DNA of 64,000 nt from Ruminococcus sp. (lineage in GTDB: Bacteria > Bacillota_A > Clostridia > Oscillospirales > Ruminococcaceae). The stretch's first letter is position 1. Each line of letters starts with the position of its first letter. Location: assembly GCF_016283395.1 (NCBI RefSeq), contig NZ_JAEEMU010000042.1, positions 1 to 64,000 of the forward strand, read 5' to 3'. This document shows positions 32,720 to 40,560 of this stretch, piece after piece. The position numbers were made by a program, and so were the translations under genes. The notes under the pieces were generated by a model, which saw only the letters and a list, made by a program, of their open reading frames with translations, ran no database searches and was not told the origin of the DNA.

Positions 32720-34471
32720 ATGGCTCTTGACGGAGCTTTCTTATATGCAGTCAGAAACGAACTTCTGCCCCTTATCGGCGGAAGAGTAGAAAAGATACAT
32801 CAGCCTTCCCGTGAGGAGGTCATCATTTCCATACGCACCCGAAGCGGCAGCAAAAAGCTGTATATTTCCTCAAATGCAGGAAGTGCGAGGGTACATATCA
32901 CCGAAAACAGCGTGGATAATCCTCAGACTCCGCCTATGTTCTGTATGCTTCTCAGGAAGCGTCTCGGAAGCGGTAAGCTCATTGATATAAGGCAGGACGG
33001 ACTGGAAAGAATACTCTTTCTTGACTTTGAGTGCGTCAACGAGCTTGGCGATGTAGTCACGGTGACGCTTGCCTGCGAGATCATGGGACGCTGTTCAAAC
33101 CTTGTCATCATCAGCCATGAGGGCAAGGTCATCGACAGTATCAAGCGAGTTGACGAGGATATGTCACGTGAGAGACTTGTGCTTCCGGGAATGAAATACA
33201 CCATGCCGCCGCGCGATGACAGGCTGAATTTTCTGACAGCCGAGCCTGAGGAGATAGTATCGCGGCTGCGGAGTACCGAGCCTAAGGAGCTTTCAAAGGC
33301 TCTTATCCGAATATTCGAGGGCATTTCGCCTATACTCGCCCGTGAGTGGGCATTCTTTGCAGGCAGGGGAGCGCATCTTGAAAGCGATACAATAGACGGC
33401 GACCAGCTGGACAGGCTTCTTTTCGTCATAAAGCGTACAAAGGGACAGCTTGAAAACAGCGAGTGTTGTTTCTCCGTTGCAAGCGACAAGGAAGGACAGC
33501 TGAAAGATTTCTCATTTATCCGCCTTTCACAGTTCGGAACACTTATGTACACCAAGGAGATACCCACAGCCTCAGAGCTGCTGGACTATTTCTACTCCGA
33601 GCGTGACAGGGCAGCCCGTACCAAGCAGCGGGCAAATGACCTTTTCAAGCTGCTGATGAACCTTACCGATCGTACTTCAAGGCGTATTGCCGCACAGCGC
33701 GAGGAACTCGATGCCTGCGCCGACAAGGAACACGCAAAGCTCTGCGGAGACCTTATCTCGGCTAATATGTATCGTATTCAGAAGGGCGACAGCAGTGCAA
33801 CTGTGGAGAATTTCTATGACGAGAGCTGTCCGCAGATGACCATAGAGCTTGATGTGAGGAAAACACCTGCACAGAACGCTCAGCATTACTACAACGAATA
33901 CAAGAAATCAGTTACTGCCGAGGAAAAGCTGGCAGTGCAGATACAGAAGGGCGAGGAAGAGCTTCAGTACCTTGAAAGCGTATTTGATTCACTTACAAGA
34001 GCAACCTCTGAAAATGATATCATACAGCTGAGACTGGAGCTGCGCGAGCAGGGCTATGTCCGCTATGCAGGCGGAAAAGCCAAGCCGCCAAAGGCTCTGC
34101 CGCCTATAGAATACAAGTCCAGTGACGGCTTTACCATACTTGTGGGACGCAATAACAAGCAGAATGACCAGCTCAGTCTGAAATTTGCGGAAAAGTCCGA
34201 TATATGGCTGCATACGCAGCTCATTACAGGCTCTCATGTGCTTATACTCACTGACGGAGCAACTCCTCCTGACAAGACAATTGAGGAGGCTGCCATAATA
34301 GCGGCAGTAAACAGCAGCGGCAGAAATTCGGGACTTGTTCCAGTTGACTACTGTCTGGCTAAGTTCGTGAAGAAGCCTGCTGGTGCAAAGCCTGGAAAGG
34401 TAATATTCACCAACTACAAGACCGCTTTTGTGAAGCCTGACGCGGAGCTTGAACAGAGTCTGAGGGTATGA
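32720..34471 (+). CDS. rqcH: Rqc2 homologue RqcH (NFACT family)
   Basis: 583 residues, full length. Order: NFACT-N (1 to about 200), helical coiled arms (about 290-440) and NFACT-R (about 450-560, with DGFTILVGRNNKQNDQL and DIWLHTQLITGSHV). RqcH binds stalled 50S-peptidyl-tRNA complexes and adds alanine tails for degradation. The functional Asp-Arg pair of the N domain (D97-R98 in Bacillus) appears here as E96-R97 in RQDGLERILFLDFE. Whether glutamate still works is unknown. The MPG gene overlaps or abuts its end. Confidence 0.93.
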   Translation: MALDGAFLYAVRNELLPLIGGRVEKIHQPSREEVIISIRTRSGSKKLYISSNAGSARVHITENSVDNPQTPPMFCMLLRKRLGSGKLIDIRQDGLERILFLDFECVNELGDVVTVTLACEIMGRCSNLVIISHEGKVIDSIKRVDEDMSRERLVLPGMKYTMPPRDDRLNFLTAEPEEIVSRLRSTEPKELSKALIRIFEGISPILAREWAFFAGRGAHLESDTIDGDQLDRLLFVIKRTKGQLENSECCFSVASDKEGQLKDFSFIRLSQFGTLMYTKEIPTASELLDYFYSERDRAARTKQRANDLFKLLMNLTDRTSRRIAAQREELDACADKEHAKLCGDLISANMYRIQKGDSSATVENFYDESCPQMTIELDVRKTPAQNAQHYYNEYKKSVTAEEKLAVQIQKGEEELQYLESVFDSLTRATSENDIIQLRLELREQGYVRYAGGKAKPPKALPPIEYKSSDGFTILVGRNNKQNDQLSLKFAEKSDIWLHTQLITGSHVLILTDGATPPDKTIEEAAIIAAVNSSGRNSGLVPVDYCLAKFVKKPAGAKPGKVIFTNYKTAFVKPDAELEQSLRV

Positions 34472-34473
34472 GT

Positions 34474-34992
34474 ATGAACAAGAGACTTGATGCGGAGTTC
34501 TTTCACCGCGATGCACTTGATGTAGCACCCGACCTTGTGGGAAAGATACTGGTTCACAGGCTTGCGGACGGCACTGAGCTCTGCGAGCGTATCGCTGAGA
34601 CAGAAGCCTACCGCGGCGAGGAGGACAAGGGCTGCCATGCGGCAAAGGGGCGTACAAAGCGTACCGAACTTCTGTATGGTGAGAGCGGTGTCATTTATGT
34701 TTATCTCTGCTATGGTATGCACTGGCTCATGAATGTCATAACAGGCGAAAAGGATCAGCCGCAGGGCGTGCTTCTTCGTGCAGGGGAGCGTTTTGACGGA
34801 CCTGCAAAGCTTACCAAAAAAATGCAAATAGACGGCAGCTTCAACGGTGTGCTGCTCAAAGGCAATGAAGAGGTATGGTTTGAGGATGACGGTTACAGAC
34901 CCAAGATAAGGACTGCGCCCCGTGTGGGCATAGATTACGCAGGCGACTACTGGAAGGATATTGAATGGCGGTTCATCGCTGACGGGAAGTGA
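34474..34992 (+). CDS. 3-methyladenine DNA glycosylase (MPG/AAG family)
   Basis: 172 residues from the ATG at 34474 (GAGGG 7 nt upstream); ATG 34468 is only 1-2 nt from that site. Excises alkylated purines in base excision repair. The catalytic glutamate is in IAETEAYRGEEDKGCHA, and YVYLCYGMHWLMNVI and QGVLLRAGE line the DNA-binding face. A C-terminal TAPRVGIDYAGDYW segment is typical. It is coupled to rqcH, and an AraC gene follows 4 nt later. Confidence 0.93.
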   Translation: MNKRLDAEFFHRDALDVAPDLVGKILVHRLADGTELCERIAETEAYRGEEDKGCHAAKGRTKRTELLYGESGVIYVYLCYGMHWLMNVITGEKDQPQGVLLRAGERFDGPAKLTKKMQIDGSFNGVLLKGNEEVWFEDDGYRPKIRTAPRVGIDYAGDYWKDIEWRFIADGK

Positions 34993-34996
34993 TAAT

Positions 34997-35773
34997 GTGA
35001 ATATACGCTGTACAGGCTGGAACTCCATATATAAAAGCGGAACTGTGATGAAAAAGCAGGCTGACAGTGAGTATATGCTCATGCTTACAAGGAGCAGGAG
35101 CCGTGTAGTTATTGACGGAGCGGAGATGCACCTTCCTGCAAATACGATTTTTCTGTGCAGCGGTAAACGCGAGGTGGAGTGCTCGGCAGATGAATGTGCT
35201 TTGGTATGCGACTGGATATGCTTTGACGCAGGGGACGAGAAAGATTTTCTGGACTCTCTTGAACTTGAAGTCGACCGTCCGGTAAGGTTTGCGGATACAG
35301 AGTTCATATGCGGACTTATGAGAAATATTTCCGAGGAGTATTATTCTATCGGTGCAAGAAGGCTGAAAATGCTTGACAGTCTTATGAGGATACTTCTCGT
35401 AAAAATAAGCGATGCGGGAGTTAACAGGGATACGACTGTACAGAATACCGAACCCCATTACGGGCTGCTCGTAGAGCTGAGAGAAAAGATATACCGCAAT
35501 CCTCAGATGAAATGGAACGTTGATACAATGGCAGCGTATGTAAATATGTCAAGATCCTATTTCCAGCACCTTTACCGCGAAACCTTCGGTGTGTCCTGCA
35601 TAGCCGATGTTATCAGCGGAAAGATAGAAAAAGCCAAGGAGATACTCAGCGAGACAGGCTGTACCGTATCACAGGTGGCAGCAATGTGCGGCTATGACAA
35701 TGAAGAGCACTTTATGAGACAGTTTAAGAAAACTGTTGGAGTGACTCCTACGAAGTACAGAAAGCAGCTTTGA
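34997..35773 (+). CDS. AraC-family transcriptional regulator
   Basis: 258 residues from the GTG at 34997 with GGGAAG 7 nt upstream. N-terminal cupin-like sensing domain (about 1-135) and two C-terminal helix-turn-helix motifs (about 155-258: WNVDTMAAYVNMSRSYFQHLYRETFG and VSQVAAMCGYDNEEHFMRQFKKTVGVTPTKYRK). Architecture as in sugar-responsive regulators of gut Firmicutes. Ligand and targets are unknown; it follows a DNA-repair gene, so an Ada-like role was considered, but no Ada cysteine domain is present. Confidence 0.9.
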   Translation: MNIRCTGWNSIYKSGTVMKKQADSEYMLMLTRSRSRVVIDGAEMHLPANTIFLCSGKREVECSADECALVCDWICFDAGDEKDFLDSLELEVDRPVRFADTEFICGLMRNISEEYYSIGARRLKMLDSLMRILLVKISDAGVNRDTTVQNTEPHYGLLVELREKIYRNPQMKWNVDTMAAYVNMSRSYFQHLYRETFGVSCIADVISGKIEKAKEILSETGCTVSQVAAMCGYDNEEHFMRQFKKTVGVTPTKYRKQL

Positions 35774-36212
35774 TGTTAAAAAATAGTTCACAATTAACAA
35801 AGATTATTAACAGTAATGCGCAGCTAAACAACGAAATAACGGCATTTTTGTCAATTATTGCGGACTATTGTTCAATTGTTGCTGTTTTTATATACAAAAG
35901 GGGTGATCTAACTTAAAAATGCAATATGCCTATGGCAAAATAATAGTATATTTCAACAAAAATAAGCAAAATATTGTTATTTAGCTGCAAGGCAATTCTT
36001 ATAACCAAAATAAAAAATCATTATATGATAATCGCAAAGGACGTATTACAGGCGAAAAACAGCTTTTATTCTCCTTTTGTGGAATAGAAATGAAGATTTG
36101 GTGAATTAGTGGTAAACTTAAGACTATTTTAAGGAACGGCTACTATAATGTAATCAAATGATACGAAAGGAGTGTGAGACTCCATGCGGAGATATCCGTT
36201 ATGGAGGCAGTT
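35774..36212. other. Intergenic region before the VTC operon
   Basis: About 440 bp, AT-rich, no supported gene. A strong AAGGGGTGATC sequence at 35898-35908 precedes a 21-codon open frame from the ATG at 35919, too short to call. A TATAAT at 36144-36149 is a possible operon promoter, but no good -35 box accompanies it. Confidence 0.5.
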
Positions 36213-37019
36213 ATGGCAATCAATACATTTGCTCGAAAAGAAATTAAATTTCTCCTTAATATGGATCAGTATCACGGACTGATGGAGGTCATATCAGAGT
36301 ATATGAATCCTGATGATTACTGTATAGGCGGTAAGGAGTACGGTATCTACAATATCTACTATGATACTCCGGACGATTATCTTATAAGAGAGTCCCTCTC
36401 AAAGCCTTATTACAAGGAAAAGATCAGACTTCGCAGCTACTATTCACCTGCAAAGCCCGATGACAAGGTTTTCCTTGAAATAAAGAAAAAGATCGGCGGT
36501 ATTGTTACAAAGAGAAGAGTATCAATGACTCTTGCAGATTCAGATGCTTATTTTGCTGACAGAACAAAGCCTGCATTCGATAAGTACATAACAGAGCAGG
36601 TTTTCAGAGAGCTTGATGTGTTCCTTGACAATTACCCCATCGCACCAAAGCAGTACATCAGTTATCAGCGCGAGGCTTTCTTCGGAAAGTACGATCACGA
36701 TTTCCGTCTTACATTTGACAGAAAGATAACTGAGCGTCGCTATGATCTTGGATTGAACTATGAGAGCTACGGCAATTATATAATCGGCGCAGACCAGAGA
36801 CTTATGGAAGTCAAGGTCTCAAACGCTATTCCTGACTGGCTGGTAGGCAAGATGTCTGAACTGGGCATATTCAAGACCAGCTTCTCAAAGTACGGCAGAG
36901 CATACCAGAATTTTGTTAAGACTCAGATCGAGGGTGCTCAGCAGACGACAGGAAGAAGGATTTATATTTCAGGCATCTCAATGGTCAAAAATAATGTCAT
37001 TATGAACAGGAGCGTATAA
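36213..37019 (+). CDS. VTC-domain polyphosphate polymerase
   Basis: 268 residues from the ATG at 36213, which has GGAGG 6 nt upstream; earlier in-frame starts lack this. The whole protein is a VTC/triphosphate-tunnel domain: FARKEIKFLL at the start, YYDTPDDYLIRES, IRLRSYY, VFLEIKKKIGGIVTKRR and RLMEVKVS near the end supply the basic and acidic tunnel residues. VTC proteins make polyphosphate from ATP. DUF4956 follows 3 nt later, the usual bacterial partner of VTC domains. Membrane placement through the partner is inferred. Confidence 0.9.
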   Translation: MAINTFARKEIKFLLNMDQYHGLMEVISEYMNPDDYCIGGKEYGIYNIYYDTPDDYLIRESLSKPYYKEKIRLRSYYSPAKPDDKVFLEIKKKIGGIVTKRRVSMTLADSDAYFADRTKPAFDKYITEQVFRELDVFLDNYPIAPKQYISYQREAFFGKYDHDFRLTFDRKITERRYDLGLNYESYGNYIIGADQRLMEVKVSNAIPDWLVGKMSELGIFKTSFSKYGRAYQNFVKTQIEGAQQTTGRRIYISGISMVKNNVIMNRSV

Positions 37020-37022
37020 TTT

Positions 37023-37766
37023 ATGTTTGAACACGGTTTTTTCGGAAATGTACTTTCAAAGTACTATGAGTCGAGTGATTCGTTTTTAGGCGGCAATGAT
37101 GTAGTGCTTAGTCCTATAAAGGCAGGGGAGTTTTTCCTCTGTGTTGGCGCAGCGTTAGTAATAGGCTTCCTCATAAGCCTTATCTACATTCTGACTCATA
37201 GAAAAGAGGGTTATTCTCAGAGCTACGTTCTGACCATGATAATGCTTCCGACTATCGTTTCACTTATCCTTTTACTTATCAATACAACAGCAGGCGCACT
37301 CAGTCTTGCAGGTGCATTCACACTTGTACGATTCAGAAGCGTTGCGGGTGACCCGAAAGATATTGCGTACATCTTCTTCGCAATGGCAGCAGGTACAGCC
37401 TGCGGAATAGGATACATCGGCTTTGCTATTGTATTCTTCATTATCCTCGGTATTGTAATGTTTATCCTCAGCGAGACAGACTTCGGCGGCTGCAAGAAGA
37501 GACATATGACTCTCAAGATCGCTATTCCCGAGAACCTTGATTATCAGGGCGTATTTGAGCCTGTACTCGGCAGATACACTACATACCACAAGCTCAGAAG
37601 AGTTAAGACAACAAACTTCGGTACACTCTTTGAGCTTATCTACAGCGTTGATGTTCTTGATAACATCGACCAGAAAAAGTTCGTTGATGAGCTCCGTGCT
37701 CTTAACGGAAATATGACAATCAACCTCGTATTCTTCAAGTATGATGACAAGATCTACGAAGGCTGA
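37023..37766 (+). CDS. DUF4956 membrane protein, partner of VTC polymerase
   Basis: 247 residues, four predicted membrane helices between about 32 and 150 and a cytoplasmic C-terminal domain of about 95 residues. The segment FTLVRFRSVAGDPKDIAYIFFAMAAGTACGIGY is the DUF4956 core. In many Firmicutes this family is encoded beside a VTC-type polyphosphate polymerase; a role as its membrane partner or channel is inferred from that. Ribosome site AGGAG lies in the end of the upstream gene. Confidence 0.88.
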   Translation: MFEHGFFGNVLSKYYESSDSFLGGNDVVLSPIKAGEFFLCVGAALVIGFLISLIYILTHRKEGYSQSYVLTMIMLPTIVSLILLLINTTAGALSLAGAFTLVRFRSVAGDPKDIAYIFFAMAAGTACGIGYIGFAIVFFIILGIVMFILSETDFGGCKKRHMTLKIAIPENLDYQGVFEPVLGRYTTYHKLRRVKTTNFGTLFELIYSVDVLDNIDQKKFVDELRALNGNMTINLVFFKYDDKIYEG

Positions 37767-37796
37767 TATATAAAAATTTAAAAACCCTCTCCAGCG

Positions 37797-37831
37797 AATT
37801 TGTCAGGCTCTAATTATAGGTCTGACAAATT
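37797..37831 (+). promoter_or_regulatory. Intercistronic hairpin in the VTC operon
   Basis: AATTTGTCAG (37797-37806) pairs perfectly with CTGACAAATT (37822-37831), 10 bp. The following T-run is short, so it may be a partial terminator or a stabilising hairpin that lowers expression of the lipoprotein gene. Confidence 0.5.
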
Positions 37832-37859
37832 TTGCATATTTGGAAAAGGAGATACAGCT

Positions 37860-39368
37860 ATGAAATATAGAAGGTTTATTGCAGCGGCTGCTGCACTTTT
37901 AACACTGATAACAACTATATCCTGCGGAAAAGATGAAGTACCTGAGTCGGACAAAGATCAGAGACCGACTGTATATACTGAAACTACCACCAAGAACTCA
38001 CAAAAGAAGCTTGACTGGGGCGACAGTCAGCAGAATAAACAGCAGCAACAGAGTAACGGTGGTCAGAATATGCCGCAGAACGGCAATAACGGGGGAGGTA
38101 TGCCCAACGGCAATGCTCCTCAGGGCGGTAATTCGGCACCGCCAATGAGCGGAAATAATTATTCGCAGAATAACAATAACTTCTGGGGTAACAGTAATCC
38201 AAATAACGGCGGTTCATACAACGGGGGACAGTCCAATGGCAATAATGCGTGGGGCGGCTTCCAGAACAACTATTACGGCGGCGGTTTCAGCGGCTATAAT
38301 GGCGGAAATAATGGAGGCGGCAGCGGTCAGGGCAGCGGTGAAAACAACGGAAATGAGCAAACCCAGAGTACCCAGCCTGCTACACAGCCACCAACTGCAC
38401 CGACTAATAATTCCTCTGAACCAACAACCATTGAAGATAATATGAAATATACTGCTGAGGTAACTCTCGGCAGTGAGGTAAATGTAAAGGGCAGCAATGT
38501 TAAGGTTAACGGCTCGGCAGTAACTATTACATCTGAGGGCGATTATATCTTTACAGGAAGCTTGTCCAACGGATATATCTGTGTTGATACAGAGTCTCCC
38601 ACAGATAAGGTGACAATAGTGCTCAACGGCGTTGATATAGCAAACTCAAACGGACCTGCTATACTTATTGATGAGGCTAAAAAGTGTACTATCAAGGTGA
38701 AGGACGGTACAGCGAATTTCCTTACTTCCGGCGGCGATAACAAGATATACGACGGAGCTATCTTCTCGAATGATACTTTAAGACTTAAAGGTAACGGCGA
38801 GCTTTATATAACTTCAAATAATTCTCATGGCATATCCTGCGATGACGATGTTATAATTGACAACGGCACATATAATATCATGTCTGCCAAGTCAGGAATC
38901 AACGTACATGATGACATAACTGTTAACGGCGGTAGAGTTAACATAAAAGCAGGTACAAATGGTATCAAATCAAAGGGTACTGTGAATATAAACGGCGGTT
39001 GTACAATGATATCAGGCGGATATAAAGAAGAAAAACGTTATATATACTCAGTTGGACCATTCAATTATACGGGCGGATATTTATTTGCGTCAGGAAATGT
39101 TATGGCTGTTCCCTCATATTCGGAGAAACCATATATTGTCATGGATCTTGTTGATCCTGTTGAAGGCGGCAGCACTGTCGAAATGGTTCTCAATGATGTA
39201 CAGATGGCTACATTTGTTCCGCCTACAGAGTTTAAAAATCTTATAATGCTTGCTCCTGAAATAACAATAGGCAGTACATTCTACGTTTTGATAAATGGTG
39301 AAAGTACAGATGTGTACACCGTAGATGATACACTTAATGTATTTACGAAAAATAAAGAATTATTATAA
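37860..39368 (+). CDS. Cth_2159-like carbohydrate-binding surface lipoprotein
   Basis: 502 residues from ATG 37860 behind AAAAGGAGA. Lipoprotein signal with lipobox ITTISC (cysteine at about 20). A long Asn/Gly/Gln-rich low-complexity spacer (about 45-180), a Thr/Pro-rich linker, and a beta-helix domain (about 205-490) with repeats such as IDNGTYNIMSAKSGINVHDDITVNGGRVNIKAG split over several turns. This is the DUF4353/Cthe_2159 family, described as binding cellulose and acidic sugars in Clostridium thermocellum. It follows VTC and DUF4956 genes, a recurrent combination. Binding here is inferred. Confidence 0.8.
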   Translation: MKYRRFIAAAAALLTLITTISCGKDEVPESDKDQRPTVYTETTTKNSQKKLDWGDSQQNKQQQQSNGGQNMPQNGNNGGGMPNGNAPQGGNSAPPMSGNNYSQNNNNFWGNSNPNNGGSYNGGQSNGNNAWGGFQNNYYGGGFSGYNGGNNGGGSGQGSGENNGNEQTQSTQPATQPPTAPTNNSSEPTTIEDNMKYTAEVTLGSEVNVKGSNVKVNGSAVTITSEGDYIFTGSLSNGYICVDTESPTDKVTIVLNGVDIANSNGPAILIDEAKKCTIKVKDGTANFLTSGGDNKIYDGAIFSNDTLRLKGNGELYITSNNSHGISCDDDVIIDNGTYNIMSAKSGINVHDDITVNGGRVNIKAGTNGIKSKGTVNINGGCTMISGGYKEEKRYIYSVGPFNYTGGYLFASGNVMAVPSYSEKPYIVMDLVDPVEGGSTVEMVLNDVQMATFVPPTEFKNLIMLAPEITIGSTFYVLINGESTDVYTVDDTLNVFTKNKELL

Positions 39369-39480
39369 ATCAACTGTAAATATGTAATAAATATATACTT
39401 ATTTACATAAAATTAACTTGAAAAAATATGAAAAAATGAGTAAAAGTACACATTATTATATTTTTGTAGACAAATGTATA

Positions 39481-39509
39481 TTGTAAAGTACGTGACAATG
39501 CAATATAAT
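39481..39509 (+). promoter_or_regulatory. Promoter of the candidate ncRNA
   Basis: TTGTAA (39481-39486), 17-nt spacer, perfect TATAAT (39504-39509). No open frame follows before the terminator at 39740. Confidence 0.7.
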
Positions 39510-39515
39510 AAATAC

Positions 39516-39767
39516 AGCAAATGAAGATTATTGGTATTCAACATCAAGTACCCTCCCCTCTCATGTGCTTGATATTGAGTATTAGTTCACTTGCACGCCA
39601 TAGAAATAGTTTTGTCAAGTAATAAAACTAACCCCTTTCATTTGTAATTTTTTCATGTTTTCTATTCTCAATAATTTGTTTTAACTTATCGTCTATGGCT
39701 CGACCCACAGTGCTAAACGAGAAATCGTTTGGGTCGAATATCCGCTCCCTCTGAGCGGATTTTTTTT
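39516..39767 (+). ncRNA. Candidate structured small RNA, about 250 nt
   Basis: Bounded by a consensus promoter and an intrinsic terminator, with no coding potential. Helices read by eye: a 17-position stem with wobbles and one mismatch, 39535-39551 with 39565-39581, carrying a 13-nt C-rich loop CCTCCCCTCTCAT. GCCATAG (39597-39603) pairs with CTATGGC (39693-39699) and encloses AGTTTT/AAAACT. Directly adjacent, TCGACCCA (39700-39707) pairs with TGGGTCGA (39730-39737), enclosing AACGA-GAAA-TCGTT, a GNRA tetraloop. The terminator hairpin follows. The CCTCC loop could bind Shine-Dalgarno sequences. No known family recognised. Confidence 0.55.
39740..39767 (+). terminator. Terminator of the candidate ncRNA
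   Basis: ATCCGCT pairs with AGCGGAT around CCCTCTG, followed by eight T's. It lies upstream of the promoter for the next gene, so it ends a separate transcript. Confidence 0.85.
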
Positions 39768-39804
39768 ACATTGTGAAACTTGCGTGAAAGATTATATAAT
39801 CTGC

Positions 39805-39833
39805 TTGACAAATTCAATAATCCGTGATAATAT
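39805..39833 (+). promoter_or_regulatory. Promoter of the ribbon-helix-helix gene
   Basis: TTGACA (39805-39810), 17-nt spacer, TAATAT (39828-39833). It rules out in-frame start codons upstream of about 39840. Confidence 0.75.
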
Positions 39834-39864
39834 ATATGTAATGAAGAAGGGAAGTGATGTACCC

Positions 39865-40509
39865 GTGAAAAAAAGTGTATACAGCCTCGTTCTTATGGAC
39901 GATGTTATAAAAGCCGTGGACGAACAGGCTTACCGACTGGGAACGAGCCGCTCAAATCTTATAAATCAGATACTTGCCGAGCATTTGTCCTGTGTTACCC
40001 CCGAGATGCGTATGAGGGAGATATTTGAACAGGTGGCAGAGCTTGTGAGCAGCAACTTCCGCATACAGGAGCAGCGTTCACCTTCACTTATGACAGTGCG
40101 TACGGCTTTGGAGTACAAGTACAGACCAACTATAAACTATAAGGTCGAGCTTGAACGTTCGCCAAAGGAGTACATCGGTACACTGAGAGTAAATATAAGG
40201 ACGCAGAGTGCTGCGCTTATAGATATGTTCCACAGCTTTTTTGCGTACCGTGCAAAGCTTGAAAACTCATATTTGCAGCAGCTCGGTATAAATAAGTACA
40301 GCTGCGAGATAGGTGACGGAAGCTTTTCAAGGCGGCTTATAAATACAGGAACGCTGTCGGGAGAGCAGGTGGGCGAGGCAATAGGCGAGTACATCAAGGA
40401 TCTCGACCATGCAGTGAAAGTCTATTTTGCATCTCCGTCGGAATTCGGCGAAAGTGCGCATATACTTGAAAAGAATTATCGGGCACTGCTGGGCAGGTAT
40501 ATTATTTAG
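39865..40509 (+). CDS. Ribbon-helix-helix protein with uncharacterised C-terminal domain
   Basis: 214 residues from the GTG at 39865, preceded by AAGGGAAG; the promoter at 39805-39833 excludes the upstream starts. Residues 1-45 fit a CopG/MetJ-type ribbon-helix-helix (KKSVYSLVLMDDVIKAVDEQAYRLG, then SRSNLINQILAEHL). Residues about 60-214 form a mixed alpha-beta domain with no family I recognise. It lies between the candidate ncRNA and clpB, whose start is 51 nt downstream, so it may regulate clpB or be co-transcribed with it. Confidence 0.7.
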   Translation: MKKSVYSLVLMDDVIKAVDEQAYRLGTSRSNLINQILAEHLSCVTPEMRMREIFEQVAELVSSNFRIQEQRSPSLMTVRTALEYKYRPTINYKVELERSPKEYIGTLRVNIRTQSAALIDMFHSFFAYRAKLENSYLQQLGINKYSCEIGDGSFSRRLINTGTLSGEQVGEAIGEYIKDLDHAVKVYFASPSEFGESAHILEKNYRALLGRYII

Positions 40510-40560
40510 TAAAGAAAATGATTTGTTGATAAGAAAGAAAATGTGAATGGAGGAATAAAT

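Larger units (their letters stand above)
39369..39864. other. Long intergenic region holding a candidate ncRNA
   Basis: About 500 bp without a protein gene. It contains a consensus promoter, a structured transcript and a terminator (each listed), then a second promoter for the ribbon-helix-helix gene. Confidence 0.7.

Noticed and set aside
35898..35984. 21-codon frame behind a strong AAGGGGTGATC sequence
   Set aside because: Too short, composition not protein-like, and no promoter that would include the ribosome site in the transcript.
39784..39864. Upstream start for the ribbon-helix-helix gene
   Set aside because: A TTGACA/TAATAT promoter lies inside this stretch, so those codons would not be transcribed.
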